Shown in pieces: positions 34,798 to 47,095 of a DNA stretch of 64,000 nucleotides. Origin of the DNA: Nothophaeocryptopus gaeumannii. Lineage: Eukaryota; Ascomycota; Dothideomycetes; Mycosphaerellales; Mycosphaerellaceae. Numbering within the stretch: the stretch's first letter is position 1; every line of letters begins with the position of its first letter. Location: the NCBI GenBank assembly GCA_031771865.1, contig JASISA010000019.1:1-64000 (forward strand), given 5' to 3'. The notes beneath the pieces were generated by a model. It ran no database searches. It had not been told where the DNA came from and saw only the letters and a list, made by a program, of their open reading frames with translations. Position numbers and translations under genes: made by a program.

Positions 34798-35040
34798 GGT
34801 TATGAGCCCGGATATTGCTTTTCCGCATTACTAAATAATGATTCTATATTATTAAGAACTCTACCTGTATCCTTATAAGCTATAACTAACGAAGAAATAG
34901 TTAATATTATCCTATTGTTAACGGCAATGTACGGAAAAATTCCTAGCTATAAAATAACTATTATATACTAAAGATGTCCGAAATCCATATAGGGCGTAAT
35001 AAGAAACTTCCGGTCTAGATAAGGTTTAAAAGATATAATA

Positions 35041-35250
35041 GACGGCTATACCGCCTTACTATTAGACTACGACTACTTTAAGTAGCACAATTAACGAGTA
35101 ATACTATATTACTACCTAGACTATAACTGCCTTTAGTAGTACAACGGACGGCTATACCGCCTTACTATTAGACTACGACTACTTTAAGTAGTATAATTAA
35201 CGGGTAATACTACGTTACTACTAAGACTACAACTACTTTAAGTAGCACAA
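35041..35250. repeat. About 107-bp tandem duplication in RIPped sequence
   Basis: Two adjoining copies start GACGGCTATACCGCC and ACGGCTATACCGCC, with a TACTTTAAGTAG block in each; a partial third copy of that block follows. Differences between copies are mainly C/T and G/A. Confidence 0.75.
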
Positions 35251-35476
35251 TTAAGGTTATTTTTCTAAGTACCTTATTCTACCTAAATATCCTACTAAAG
35301 GAAGTTCTACTTCTTACCTACTTTAAAATCGATTAAGAGACTTATTATATCTCTTACTAATTAAGATTCTTCTAAGAGGGACCTATAACATATTATAAAG
35401 CTTAATAGTTAAGATAACTAGCTACTATAGATTAAGTAAATTAAAAACTATCTTACTATATCCCCTTAGGGGTTTA

Positions 35477-35824
35477 TGTTACGGATGGAACCGAGAGGCG
35501 ATGGCAGCCAACCAGTCTAAGCGCGGGTCTGCAGCTCAGCCTCGGGAGGTTCCGCTGCAGCTCGCTCACAGTACTCTCGTCGCTCGCAGTGCTTCCACCG
35601 GAAGCACAGGAAGCAGAGAAAGCAAGGAGAGCACACGAATCTCCTATGTGTATATAGATCACGTTCTCTACTGAGGTAGATAGGAGCTTCGTGCTCAACT
35701 CAATCTCTCAATACTACTCTCTTGAGTAAAGGTTACACTTCTCAAGACTCTGTTACCAAAGAGACATTCCGGGGTTCGACACTTCCTAGGCCTATCCACG
35801 TGACAGAGGAGACGGTCCGTAACA
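35477..35824. repeat. Solo LTR nested in the small copia element
   Basis: A 348-bp segment of normal composition starts TGTTACGGA and ends TCCGTAACA, with a perfect 5-bp duplication GTTTA (35472-35476 and 35825-35829). No internal region remains, so it arose by LTR-LTR recombination. The ends resemble those of the gypsy element at 3077-9582 but the body differs. Confidence 0.88.
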
Positions 35825-36603
35825 GTTTACTACCCTCCTTAAGTTTTAAAAAGAACTACTAATACTATTAGAAGGCGAAGAATAAGCGGCCTTAAACAAA
35901 CGCTTACTAGACTAGAAAATTATAAGGATCTAGGCTTTCGCTACTATTAACGAGACCTACGGAAGTCGAGCGAGCGGAATTCTTACTAAGAGTAAAGATA
36001 ATAGTTATACTATCCTTTAGCTATTTAAGGATCTCGAAGTAGTGTTTAAAGGAAAGGGCTTAGGTCGCTATGCTATACTAGTTAATTAACTAGGCGATCT
36101 TACCCTCGCTAGCTATAAGGACGTTCCGGTATACAGAGTAGCAATTATTAAGATTAGAGACGATATAGTTACGCTTAATAAGAAGGCTTAGCTTCCGGAA
36201 TACTATATTATTCAACTATTTATTAAAGGCCTTAGACTATCGTTCTAGTCTTTTAGAGATAGCTTTAGTATATAATATAAAGGAAGCAGTATAGCTAAGA
36301 AACCTCCTAAGGGAGCTAGGCTAAGAACAAGTTAATACAACTATTATCTTTAGTAACAATTAAGGAGCAATTGCCCTATTAAAGAACCCCTATAGCTATT
36401 ATAGAAGGTTAAAGTATATTAATATTTAACACAAGTTCGTAACGGAAAAGGTATCTAATAGCATGACTAATATGTAGTGGACTAATACTAGTTATATAGT
36501 AGCAGACGGACTAACCAAGCCACTGTTAAGGGAAGCATTCATTCGCTTTAGAAGACTTCTTAGTCTGCAGCCGAGAGACTAGCTCAATCACGAGCAAGGC
36601 GGC

Positions 36604-36719
36604 TGTTGGAAGTGTGCACGTGACAGAGCTAGTGTACTTGGTACAAGATTAGATCCACTGCTGTGCTAGAACCTAGTCACCTACAACATCAACCTACATG
36701 ACCATATACCTTTTCAGCA
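36604..36719 (+). repeat. 3' LTR of the small copia element
   Basis: 116 bp, followed by target duplication CAACA at 36720-36724. Confidence 0.88.
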
Positions 36720-38743
36720 CAACAGGCCGGCGACTCTGCCTAACGGTGGCAAGTCCGCGGCCCCCCTCTCCCAAGAGGAGCTGCTGCTCGCGCAATGCTG
36801 GGCATCGGTGTTGAATTTGCCGCCGGCGGAAATCCACCCGGGCAGATCCTGGATCAGTCTCGGGGGAGATTCTATCTCTGCCATGCAGGTGGCGAGCCGA
36901 TTTCGCCGCTTGGGCTATCAGATTCGCGTGACAGACCTTCTGACCAGTGAGAACTTGGCCACCGCGGCATCTCGAAGCACCACATTGGGGTTCCCTACCT
37001 CCATCAATGGCATTCAGCCGTCAGAGAGCCCGTTAGAGGTGGGACTGTCAACGATTCAGGACCTCCTGACGGCAGACTCTGGCCCGGCCGCAGACAGCCA
37101 CTTTAATCAATCATGGTTGTTGGAGCTAGCGCATGAGGTGCCACTGTCTACCCTTCAAAGCGCACTGCACCGAATAGTCATGTGCCATTCTATGCTCCGA
37201 GCCCGGTTCAATCGAACACACACAGGCGATTGGACGCAGGTTCTCTCTCCTGATCCGACGGATTGGTGGCGGTTCCGCAAGCATACACTTTGCAACGAGG
37301 ACGAAGTTTACGAAGTTGTAAAACATACACAAGAAGGTCTGCATCTCCAAAAAGGGCCGGTATTCGCAGCCGACGTTCTGGAGATGAATAGGAAAACATT
37401 TTTGTTCCTTGCTGTTCACCACTTGGTCGTTGATCTTGTCTCATGGCGTGTGATATGGGAAGACCTGGAGACGATCTTACGCGACCCTACCGCGGCTCTT
37501 CCCCAAAGCATGACATTTTTTTCCTGGGTCGCTCACATACGCAATCGCGGAGAAGTCGAGGAGCTTGGCGGCCCTATAGTACTTGGCCACATGCGGATTT
37601 GGACTTTTGGAAATGTGGTGAGATATCGACACCAACGACCGCCACTCATTCCCGAGCCACTTTCAGTCTCGATGAGCAAGCTACTGAAGCACTCTTTGGT
37701 TCATGCAATATACCATTCCGCACGGCACCTATTGAGCTCATGCTCGCGGCAGTGATTTATTCGTTCCGCAGCGTTTTTCCCGAGCGAGCAACGCCCGCGC
37801 TTTATTGCGAATGCCATGGTCGCGACTATGAGGACAACTCATTAGACGTCTCACGCACCGTCGGCTGATTTACCGCCCTACTTCCAATAACACCAGCCAT
37901 TGCCACGGACTCGTCTCTCGAGGATGTCGTGGTAGCGATGAAGGACTATTATCGTGATCAAGCACCGCGGGCAATCACAGCTTTCGCGTCACAGATGCGA
38001 AGACAACCCTCTTTTGACCGATCTGACATCGAGCTGCTTTTCAACTTCATTGGCCGCATGCAGCAGCTAGAAGCGCCAAACTCGATGTTCAAGCGGCATG
38101 CACTACCCGTGCACCTTCTTCACAACGTTGCAGATCGTGCTGAGCAGGCTGGGTTGTTCAGTATCATCGCATCCTACGAAGAGAGTCGGTTGCACTTCTG
38201 TGTCGAATACAGCGATGGTCTTTCGTGGCAAAGTCGCATTCGAGAGTGGATAGAGCGACTCGAACACCATCTGAAACATATCGTCACACACTTTCCGCAG
38301 ATCCCGCACAGACTGACGGCCAGCGATGTTCCTTTCCTTCGCGTCCACCGTGATCAGATGAAACATATCAATGAGAGAATCATGAACATGGGGCTGGAGC
38401 CTTCCAATGTTCTGGCCATATACCCATGTTTGCCAGTGCAAGATGGTATTCTCCTGGCGCAGATGAAGGGCGACGGCAATGCGTACATGTGCACGTTTGA
38501 TTTCAGGCTCACGGCTCCGCCAGACTCCTCCGCCGCCATCGATACTGAAGTAGTCGCCGGAGCATGGAGGAAGATCTGTGACGTCCATCAAATTCTAAGG
38601 GCCGTCTTCACAAGCGGTCTTACGCAGAACACGGCTTTTCAGCAAGTGATTCTCAAAACTTCCGAACCGTGGATCCGAAGTTGCCCAAAAGGCTTGCCTG
38701 CAGCTCCAAGCGACAGGCCAATCTACCCGTCTGGCCGGCCGCC
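36720..38743 (+). pseudogene. NRPS module 1, part 2: thiolation, epimerization, and first half of condensation domain 2
   Basis: Carrier domain T1 has LGGDSISAM with the phosphopantetheine Ser near 36870. Epimerization domain E1 follows, which turns the carrier-bound amino acid to the D form; its motif HHLVVDLVSW is at 37417. A frameshift near 37560 and a TGA at 37866-37868, in the spot where the conserved GWF Trp is expected, interrupt E1. It ends with the NFIGR and SYEESRLHF region. Condensation domain C2 then begins (LAIYPCLPVQDGILLAQ) and is cut at 38744 by a MITE. An E domain before C2 predicts that the first residue of the ancestral product was D-configured (established NRPS logic). Confidence 0.9.
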
Positions 38744-39431
38744 CAGGCTGGTCAATAAGTAAGCCATTTCAAGTATACTTGACTTCCTTTACTTGCAAGT
38801 AAACCAAGCCGTGCCTTTCATATAGCTTCTTATATAATCAAGTAAGTAAGCCATAAGGTCGCAAGTACTTCAAGTACTTGTTTTGTATGCATATAGAGCG
38901 TGGTGTTGTGTATAGTTAGCGATATTGTCGTTCATATGAAGGTGTAGGCAATCGTTCAACCCTAAGATTCCCAAAATGCGGATGTGCCCGCCTTCTCCGG
39001 ACGCTCCGATTGGCGCGGTTGCATCCGCTGAGCCTCAACTTCGACGCGATTAGAGACGCGATCCGCGACTTTGTGAATCCGTACCAGGATAACAACTATT
39101 ATATGCCCTTCGGAATCAACGCACACTCCTCGAAGACTCCCGATATGGATAATGATTCAGTATCTGACCTATCTACGGCGATTGGGACAGCCGATATGTC
39201 CATACCCTCCGAACTGGCGGCGCGCGTGCCCGACAACCTCTCCACGAAGCCTACCGCGTTTTCATCGGCTTTCATATGCCTAGTGCGGCTAGCGCGAGCG
39301 AGCAAACCAAGTCAAGTAACCCAAGTAACCCTCTATTCACTCACAAGTCAAGCCAAGTAAGTCATATGCTACCTAGCAAGTAAGTAAGCCGTCTGTGCGC
39401 GGCTTACTTGGTTTACTTAATGACCAGCCTG
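38744..39431. mobile_element. Non-autonomous hAT-type MITE inserted in the NRPS C2 domain
   Basis: The 688-bp segment has terminal inverted repeats CAGGCTGGTCAATAAGTAA and, at the other end, the complement of CAGGCTGGTCATTAAGTAA. A perfect 8-bp duplication CGGCCGCC flanks it (38736-38743 and 39432-39439). CAG ends with 8-bp duplications are hAT features. CAAGTA/AAGTAAGCC subterminal repeats lie near both ends. A 116-codon frame inside (39010-39360) has no recognised domain and no transposase motif. Confidence 0.9.
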
Positions 39432-42400
39432 CGGCCGCCCCACCGATTATCCGTTTTCCAAGCGTCGGCTTCCACCATTCTTGTCAGACTAGAAGTGAGT
39501 CACGCCCTGACGGACGCAACTTCGACTCGCGTTATAGGTACGGCTCTTGGCCGAGCGCTGACGAACGGCCTCGTCGTGCCTACTCCCGCCAATATCGAAC
39601 AATTGGTCGCTCGCACGGAACGCCAACATGACGTTTCCAAGACCTATTGGACCAAATACCTCTCCGGTACTCCATCGTGTCTCGTCCCCATTGACCCGGG
39701 TGTGGCATCGGACCTTGATCAAAACCAACCAATTTTTCATGTTCAAGTCCCAATCGCCGTCTCAGCGCAACTCCACACATTCTGTCAGCAGCACCAGATA
39801 ACCGTGGCTCACTTCATGCAGGTCGCATGGGCCATGGTTCTCGGCCTGGTCACCGGCCAGGAAACCGTTTGTTTCGGTTGTCTACACGATGCAAGAAATA
39901 CGCTGTGTGATACGGAGAATGCCATAGGACCACTGCTCACGATGCTTGTGTGCAGGTTCAATATGCGACCATCAATGCACATCACAACATTACTCGATCA
40001 CGCCAAAGAAGATTCGCTTTGCAGCATGGAGCAGTCTGGATGCTCGTTGGGTGAAATATATGAGGAACTCGGAGTAAATTCGCATCCGCTCTTCAACACA
40101 GCTTTATCAGTACAGCGCTCCTGGTCCTCCTGGTCAAAGTCTCAAGACGATGACGAGTACGGCGATGTGAAGCTGAGTAGTGTGGATGACCCCACCGAGG
40201 TACGAGTATCCCTAATTACGTGTTATACCAACCCGTCGTCACTGACTGTCCATTTGCAGTTCCCTGCAATGGTATACATTCAATACGATGACCAGCACTG
40301 CAACAGCAGTATAGCATTTCATCGGACACACTTCACGCCAAGCTATGCTCACGGAGTCGCAGCGTCGTACGGATCGGCTATGCAGTATATAATCGAAAAT
40401 CCCGCGCGCTCGACCCAATTTTTCGATGGCTCTTTGAGCGGCGAGCCACGTCTCGAGACCCTGGAGTTGGTGCTGCAGAGGCGATCGGCAGAGCTTGTTG
40501 CAATAGACGGCTGCCTTCACAACATGACCAAACTGAAGGCCTTGGAGAACCCAAAATCTCCCGCGGTTTGCTCTTGGGATGCCGTTCTGACATATGAATG
40601 CTTAGAAGATCTATCTGACAGACTGGCATGCTTGCTGGGCAAATCAGGAGTCCACGTCGGCACCACAGTTCCTTTTTTGTGCGAGAAGTCAGCTCTGGCA
40701 GTGGTCCTCATGATGGGCATTTTGAAGGCTGGAGGGAATCTACTTCCACTGGATCCTAGTCAACCGGCACAACGACTGGCGGACATCGCACGTGACTCAG
40801 GCGCATCTTTGATCGTTTCTTCACGAGATTCGCTCCAGGACGTTGCAGGAACCAAGACTCTCCAAGTTGATCTAGAGGTCGTGGCGCAGCACAAAAGGCT
40901 TACAAGCACAATTTGTGTCACTCCGAACCATCCCTGCTATATTATATATACTTCTGGGAGCACAGGAACGCCCAAAGGCATCGTGATCAGCCACAGCAAC
41001 GCGTGTACCCGTCTAGCCTCCTCACGGCAAAGACAATTTGGAGTCAACAACCGAACCAGATCCCTGCAAGCAACGAGTTTTGTCTTTGACGTTGCGTTAG
41101 GGGACATTTTCCTCACCCTACTGTCTGGCGGGTGTGTATGCATGCCTTCTGAGAGCGACAGACTCAACGACTTGGCATCTGCCGCTGAGCGCATGTCCGC
41201 GAACTGGCTTTTCACAACGCCTTCACTTTTGTCCACGCTAGACCCACAAGACGTACCTTCGCTCAAAACAATCATTCTGGCTGGTGAGCCCATAGCACGC
41301 CACACTATCCAGAAATGGGCTCCACACGTGAAGCTCATGAACGCATACGGTCCCACGGAAGCTACTGTCTGGTCAAGCTGCGCTCTTATACCCAGCACTC
41401 CAACCATTTGCGATCCCGATATCGCGAATAGCCATGTATTCCGAAACATAGGCTGGCCGTCAGCTTGTCATTACTGGATTGTTGACCCATCCGACCATGA
41501 TCGACCCGTTTCCACCGGCGAACTAGGAGAACTGCTGATCGAGGGCCCGATAGTTGCACAGGGTTATCTGGGTAGACCGGACTTGACCAGGAAGTCATTC
41601 ATAGCAACACCAACGTGGAGAATCGACGAAGCGCCGTACGGCCCGCCTCAGCTTTTCTACAAGACGGGAGATCTTGCGATGCAGAATGCAGACGGGTCAG
41701 TCATGTACATGGGTCGAAAAGACTCTCAGATCAAACTGCACGGCATGAGGGTCGAACTTGAAGAAGTGGAAGTTCATTTGAGCCGCTTTTTTGAGTCCAC
41801 GGCGCACGTTGTTGTCGAAGCCATCCGACCGCATGATTCAGCCTCTCAGGATCTAGTGCTGATCTCATTCACAGCCAACCAGACCGTTACCAGCGTTGCA
41901 AGACTCGACTATGCACAAGAGGAGCTGCACCCACTGGCACAGGATCAACTTGTCGCAGTCCATCACAGCATGCTCAACTCGCTGCCGTCCTACATGGTCC
42001 CAAGCTTCTACACCCGTATTCAAGGCATTCCTCTTACGCCGTCCGGGAAACAGGATCGAAAACGTTTACGGAAAATGGCAACACAGCTTACGGTGGCACA
42101 ACTAGCCGCTTACAGCGCGCCACCATCAGACGTCGACCCTGGCACGCCGGTCGCTATGTCTTCCAGACATGTTTCGAGCCTGAAAGAGTCCGTTCTGCGA
42201 CGCCTTTGGTCATCAGTTCTCGCGCTACCTAAGGAGACCATTCTGGCAACGGACGACTTCTTCAGTCTTTCAGGAAACAGCATTCGAGGTGAGTGTAGCA
42301 TCGTACTTTGTCTTCTTCTCTCGTTCTTCCCGAAAGTCTCTTACTGACTTGATCAAAGCGATCCGACTGGTGACCAGAGCACGAGCGGACTGTTGGCTAC

Positions 42401-45400
42401 TGACCGTTGCGGATATCTTTAAACATCCGCGTCTCGCCGACATGGCGAATGCAATGAAGCGAGGAAACCAATCGAACGATACGAAAAGCCGCGTCCCAAC
42501 CCCGTTCGATCTGCTTGGGGCTTCGGTCGATCGCGCATGGGCGAGAAGTCTTGCGGCCACTTCATGCAACCTTGACGTCTCGGAAATCACTGATATACTT
42601 CCTTGTACGCCGCTCCAGCAGGGTTTGTTGGCAATGTCATGTGACAGGAAAGGTGACTTCGTCACACATATTGATCTCAAGCTTCGGCCGGATGTAGACA
42701 CTGTCAAGTTCGCAGAAGCTTGGGAGCGGACCGTGGCCCAAATACCCATTCTCAGAACACGTATCATCGATTTGCCCGGTGTTGGTCTTGTTCAGGTCGT
42801 TGCCAATGATCGTGTTCACTGGGAATCAAGTACACTGGAGAGCGGCTCGGAGCACGCCAAGGACATAACGCTTGGCTCACCACTCAACTACGTGCGTTGG
42901 CTTTATGGTACTGAGGGTGGTCCTAGGACTCTGACTTGGACCGCCCATCATGCCATCTATGACGCCTGGACCGTGACTTTGATCCTTGAAACATTCGAAA
43001 ACGTCTACAAGGCCGTGGAAGCTCAATCACTGCTACCGTTCGCTACTTTCATTGGGTATATCAATGCCACCTGTGAGAAAGATGCACAGAACTATTGGCA
43101 ATCGCAACTCGATGGCTTCGAAGGACAAATTTTTCCCCAGCCAGGCCGGTCCACATATCGGCCTCGGTCTGATGCCGTCTTTCAACATCGAGTCGTGTCT
43201 CCCACAAGCGATAAGCGGCGCTTCACACAAGCTACAAGTATCCGTACAGCTTTGGCACTGACTCTGGCAACGTATACAAACTCAGCAGAAGCCATCTTCG
43301 GGGCGGTGGTATCCGGACGACACGGTGATCTCCTCGGCATAGAGTACGTGGCTGGTCCAACGATCACAACTGTTCCAGTTCGCATCCGTGTGGATCCAGC
43401 ACTAACTATTGAGGAACTCCTGCAACATGTGCAAACTCATGCATCAGATATGATACCTTTCGAGCATGTGGGTCTGCAAAATATCCAACGTTTGAGCGCC
43501 AGTGCGCACGATGCCTGCCAGTTCCAAACCCTTCTTGTTGTGCAGCAGCACGAACATGCAGACACGATGCGGAGTGAAATACTCGACATTTCTCCATCCG
43601 GCTCGAGTGGCAATGAGCTCGACTTGTTTGGCACTTATCCGCTCACTATCGTTGTCGACCACGACGGTCCCGGTCTGAGACTGACCTTCAGCTTCGACTC
43701 GGACATCATTCCCATGACAACCGTGAAGTGCACAGCATACTCATTCGAACATTTCTGGCATCGATGTCAGGACGAGGGCCATGCAAGGTTGCTCGTGAGA
43801 GATATAGATCTGGTCAACCCTCAAGACATCGAGACGATCTGGAATTGGAACCGGACTGTTCCCACACCTGTTGAATCTTGTGTACATTCCCTGATCGAGG
43901 ACACCATGCACAAATCACCAGAAGCCCAGGCCGTTTCTGCCTGGGACGCTAGCCTTACTTACGGGGAGCTGGGAGTATTGTCATCCCGCCTAGCCGAGCA
44001 GCTATTGCAGCTACGCGTGGGGCCTGAGGTGAAAGTACCTCTTTGTTTCGAGAAGTCCGTATGGAACGTCGTGGCCATGGTAGCCGTCTTGAGGGCTGGA
44101 GGTTCATTCGTTCCGCTCGACGCCACGCAACCACTTACTCGACAAATGCAGCTGCTCGAACGAATCGAATTCCCAGTCCTGCTCACTTCCAAAAGCCACG
44201 CTGCTCGTCTCGAACCCGGAATCAAGTCTATCGTCGTTGACGAGTCGCTGTGGCATTCTGATAGTGGCGCTCCAGGCTTGGCTATCCGTGCAGAACAAGA
44301 TCCTAGCACTGCCGCGTACGTCTTATTTACTTCCGGCTCTACCGGTACGCCAAAAGGTGTCGTCTTGAGCCACCGCGCCGTTAGCTCAAGTTGCCACTAT
44401 CATGGACACAATATTGGCTTCACATCTCAGTCTCGAGTCTTGCAATTCTCAAACCACAGCTTTGATGGCAGCATAGTGGAAATCATTACAACATTGATAT
44501 TTGGGGGAGTTGTGTGTATTCCGAGCGAGTCCGACCGCACTGTTCGTTTGGGAGAAACAATAGAGGTCAGTGCCCAGCGTTCGGTTGTGCAATGTCAATT
44601 TTCCGTTCTTTGAAGGGTCTGAGGGCACTAACTGGACTTAGGAGATGGATATCACGCTGGCTGCGGTCACACCGTCTGTCGCTAGTACTATCCACACGGC
44701 ACGACTGGCCTCGCTAAAGACATTGGTGTTGTGCGGTGAGGCAGTGGGAAAGGATGATCGATTGTTGTGGAAACGCAGGGGTATACCAAGATTGCTAATA
44801 GGTTACGGGCCTACAGAATGCTGTGTGGGCTGCGTGATTGGGCCATGTTCAGAGGACATCGACGACGACTCGATTGGAACCGCAGTTGGCTCTCGAACCT
44901 GGATAGTAGATCCTGCTAACCACGAGAGATTGGTTCCTGTTGGGGCAATAGGGGAACTCGTCATCGAGGGGCCAATAGTCGCTTCTGGCTACCTTGAGGA
45001 TCCGGTCCAAACGAGCTTGGCTTTCATAGATGCGCCGAAATGGCTTAAAAGTCGAACGGGCTCTCGCGCTCAAGACCGCCTGTACAAGACTGGCGACTTG
45101 ATGTGCTACAAAGCAAGCGGCAGGCTATCTTTCGTGGGACGCAAGGACCGCCAGGTAAAGATACGAGGCCAGCGCGTCGAATTGGGCGATATTGAGCATG
45201 CCGCACAAAGTATGTTACCGACTGGCACACGTGTGATTGCAGAGGCGTTCATTCCAAAGGATGGAAAACGATCAATACTTGCGGCATTTCTCCTGCCGAT
45301 CGACGATAGGTCTGATTCAGACCATCATCAGCATGCTATCCAGCCAGCGAACCCCGATGTTGCCAGTTACCTGGACGCAGCTCTGTCCAGGGTCTTGCCA

Positions 45401-47095
45401 TCATATATGGTGCCAAGCGTCTTCCTTGAGATACGTTCTCCGCCGATGACCAAAAGCGGAAAAATCGATCGCAATCAAATGCAATCGATTGCCGTGAGCC
45501 AGAAGATGGACTACTACCTCGATCACCAACAACAGATTGTGCTACATCCAACGAGCGATGAAGAAGCAGTATTGCGGGACATCTGGAGCGAGGTCTTAGA
45601 TATGCCGGCTTCCTCGATATCGGTGAACGCAACCTGGGCACGTCTCGGGGGAGATAGTATCACGGCAATGGTATGCTCTGCTCGATGCAGGCAGCGCGGA
45701 ATATCGATCACGGCGGCCGATTTCCGGGAGCTTCAAACTATCAGGAAAGTCGCTGAACAATGCCATCCACTCACGGCCTCACCCACTGAACCAGAACCAC
45801 GAAAGGAAGTCAGCCAGGAGCAGCTCGGCTTTCCGCTGTCATCCATGCAGCAATGGTATTTTCAAACTCAGGCTGGTAATGTGTGCTTCGACAGCTACAT
45901 GTTTCTTTCCATTCGGCACGATCTTACAGTCACTCGCTGCGCGCTAGTCGGAGCTCTGCAAACTTTGGTCTCGAGACATGCGATGCTTCATGCTCGCTTC
46001 ACACAATCTCAGTGCGGCAAATGGTCCCAGCATATCGCAGAGGAGGTCCAGTCATCCATCATCCTGGAGTGCTTTGAGCAATGGAGCGCCGTCGACATTG
46101 GATCGAGCATTACAAAATGTCGACACAAGCTGAATATCGAAACCGGGCCGCTCGTTGCCTGCGCGCTCTTTACAATGTCCGACGGGTCTCAATATTTATT
46201 CCTGACTGCCCATCACCTGATTGTGGATCTTCTGTCATTGAAGGTTCTCCTACATGAGTTGGAAATGCTCCTTCGCGGCCAAGTCCTCCAACCCACGCGG
46301 TGTGCGAGCTTCTCCGAGTGGTGTCTGGCACAAGTCGATCACCAAACCCCTGAATCTTCGCTCGGTGTCTCAGCACCAAATCTGACAGACTGGGGACTGA
46401 GCGAGAAGACACTTCGCAATAGCACCTACAGAACACGACGGATCCACCTGGATTGCGGAGATCTTAGCATTGTCGCTGACTCCCCAGTACACACACAAAC
46501 AAGACACGCGGTATTGGTGCCAGAGGATGTGCTCCTCGCTATTCTGGTGGACAGCCTCGGCGAGGCGTTTCCCGATCGCCAGCAAGTGCCAACGGTTTGG
46601 TGTGTTGCCCTTGGCAGAGAGTCTCCAAATGTCGGCATCAATGTTGAGGAAACTATTGGATGGTTCGCTACACTCTTCCCACCGCGGCTCTCGGAGGCGA
46701 GCCGACGGGATCGCGATGTTCGAAGTATTGCACGAGAAATTGCCGTCCGCAAACGATCCGTTACCTCGCAGCTGTCGTTGTCAGCGCTGCTCCGAAAGAC
46801 ACTTGAAGGAGGACCTGCTTGCAGCTTTCCCTTTTTCGAGATCTCCTTCAACTACGTCGGGACGCATTACCACCTTCGCAAAACTTCATCGGCGTTTACT
46901 CTTGTGGACTTGCCACCTTCGACACCAAGGGTGTGCGACTCGAGAGTACGCCCTTGGTCGGTCGTAAATGTTGTAGTTATTATGCTCGAAAGTGGTCTCC
47001 TTCAGGTCGAATTCGAATATGCTTGTAAGACGAAGAAGGTTGATCATTGGATTGACACTTTTGTAAGATCCTTTAACAACTTCTATTGTATCTAG
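39432..47095 (+). CDS. NRPS modules 2 and 3: (half C2)-A2-T2-C3-A3-T3-E3, open reading frame intact
   Basis: This is the 3' two thirds of the peptide synthetase. C2 resumes with SHALTD (catalytic His/Asp). A2 has IIYTSGSTGTPKG, FDVALGDI and NAYGPTE, YKTGDLAM. T2 is DDFFSLSGNSIRA, with Ser in place of the second-last Gly of the usual GGNS. Intron 42289-42358 (GTGAGT..CTGAC..AAAG) splits T2. C3 has HHAIYDAW. A3 has LFTSGSTGTPKG and FDGSIVEI, with intron 44566-44641 (GTCAGT..CTAAC..TTAG), then GYGPTE and YKTGDLM. T3 has LGGDSITAM. E3 has HHLIVDLLSL, where Leu replaces Trp of the SW motif. The frame stops after E3 at 47095 with no thioesterase, reductase or terminal C domain. Tentative pocket residues (GrsA numbering read by eye) are DVGTIAAVWK for A2 and DGVAVCGVGK for A3. 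It is part of a gene whose 5' part is destroyed, though a frame opening at the ATG at 39420 is available. Confidence 0.92.

Larger units (their letters stand above)
34679..36719 (+). mobile_element. Short RIP-degraded Ty1/copia element inserted in the NRPS
   Basis: LTRs TGTTGGAAGTG...(C/T)AG(C/T)A lie at 34679-34797 and 36604-36719, with target duplication CAACA (34674-34678 and 36720-36724). Primer-binding site GGTTATGAGCCCGG follows the left LTR at 34798. The interior is strongly RIPped. Only the RNase H tail is readable ([20 protein letters not shown], about 36508-36567), followed by a NHEQGGCW stretch that runs into the right LTR. At 2 kb it lacks most of an element, and a solo LTR is nested in it. 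Confidence 0.9.

Noticed and set aside
39010..39360. 116-codon frame inside the MITE as a possible gene
   Set aside because: No recognisable domain, and the element is short and non-autonomous; kept only as a note in the MITE entry.
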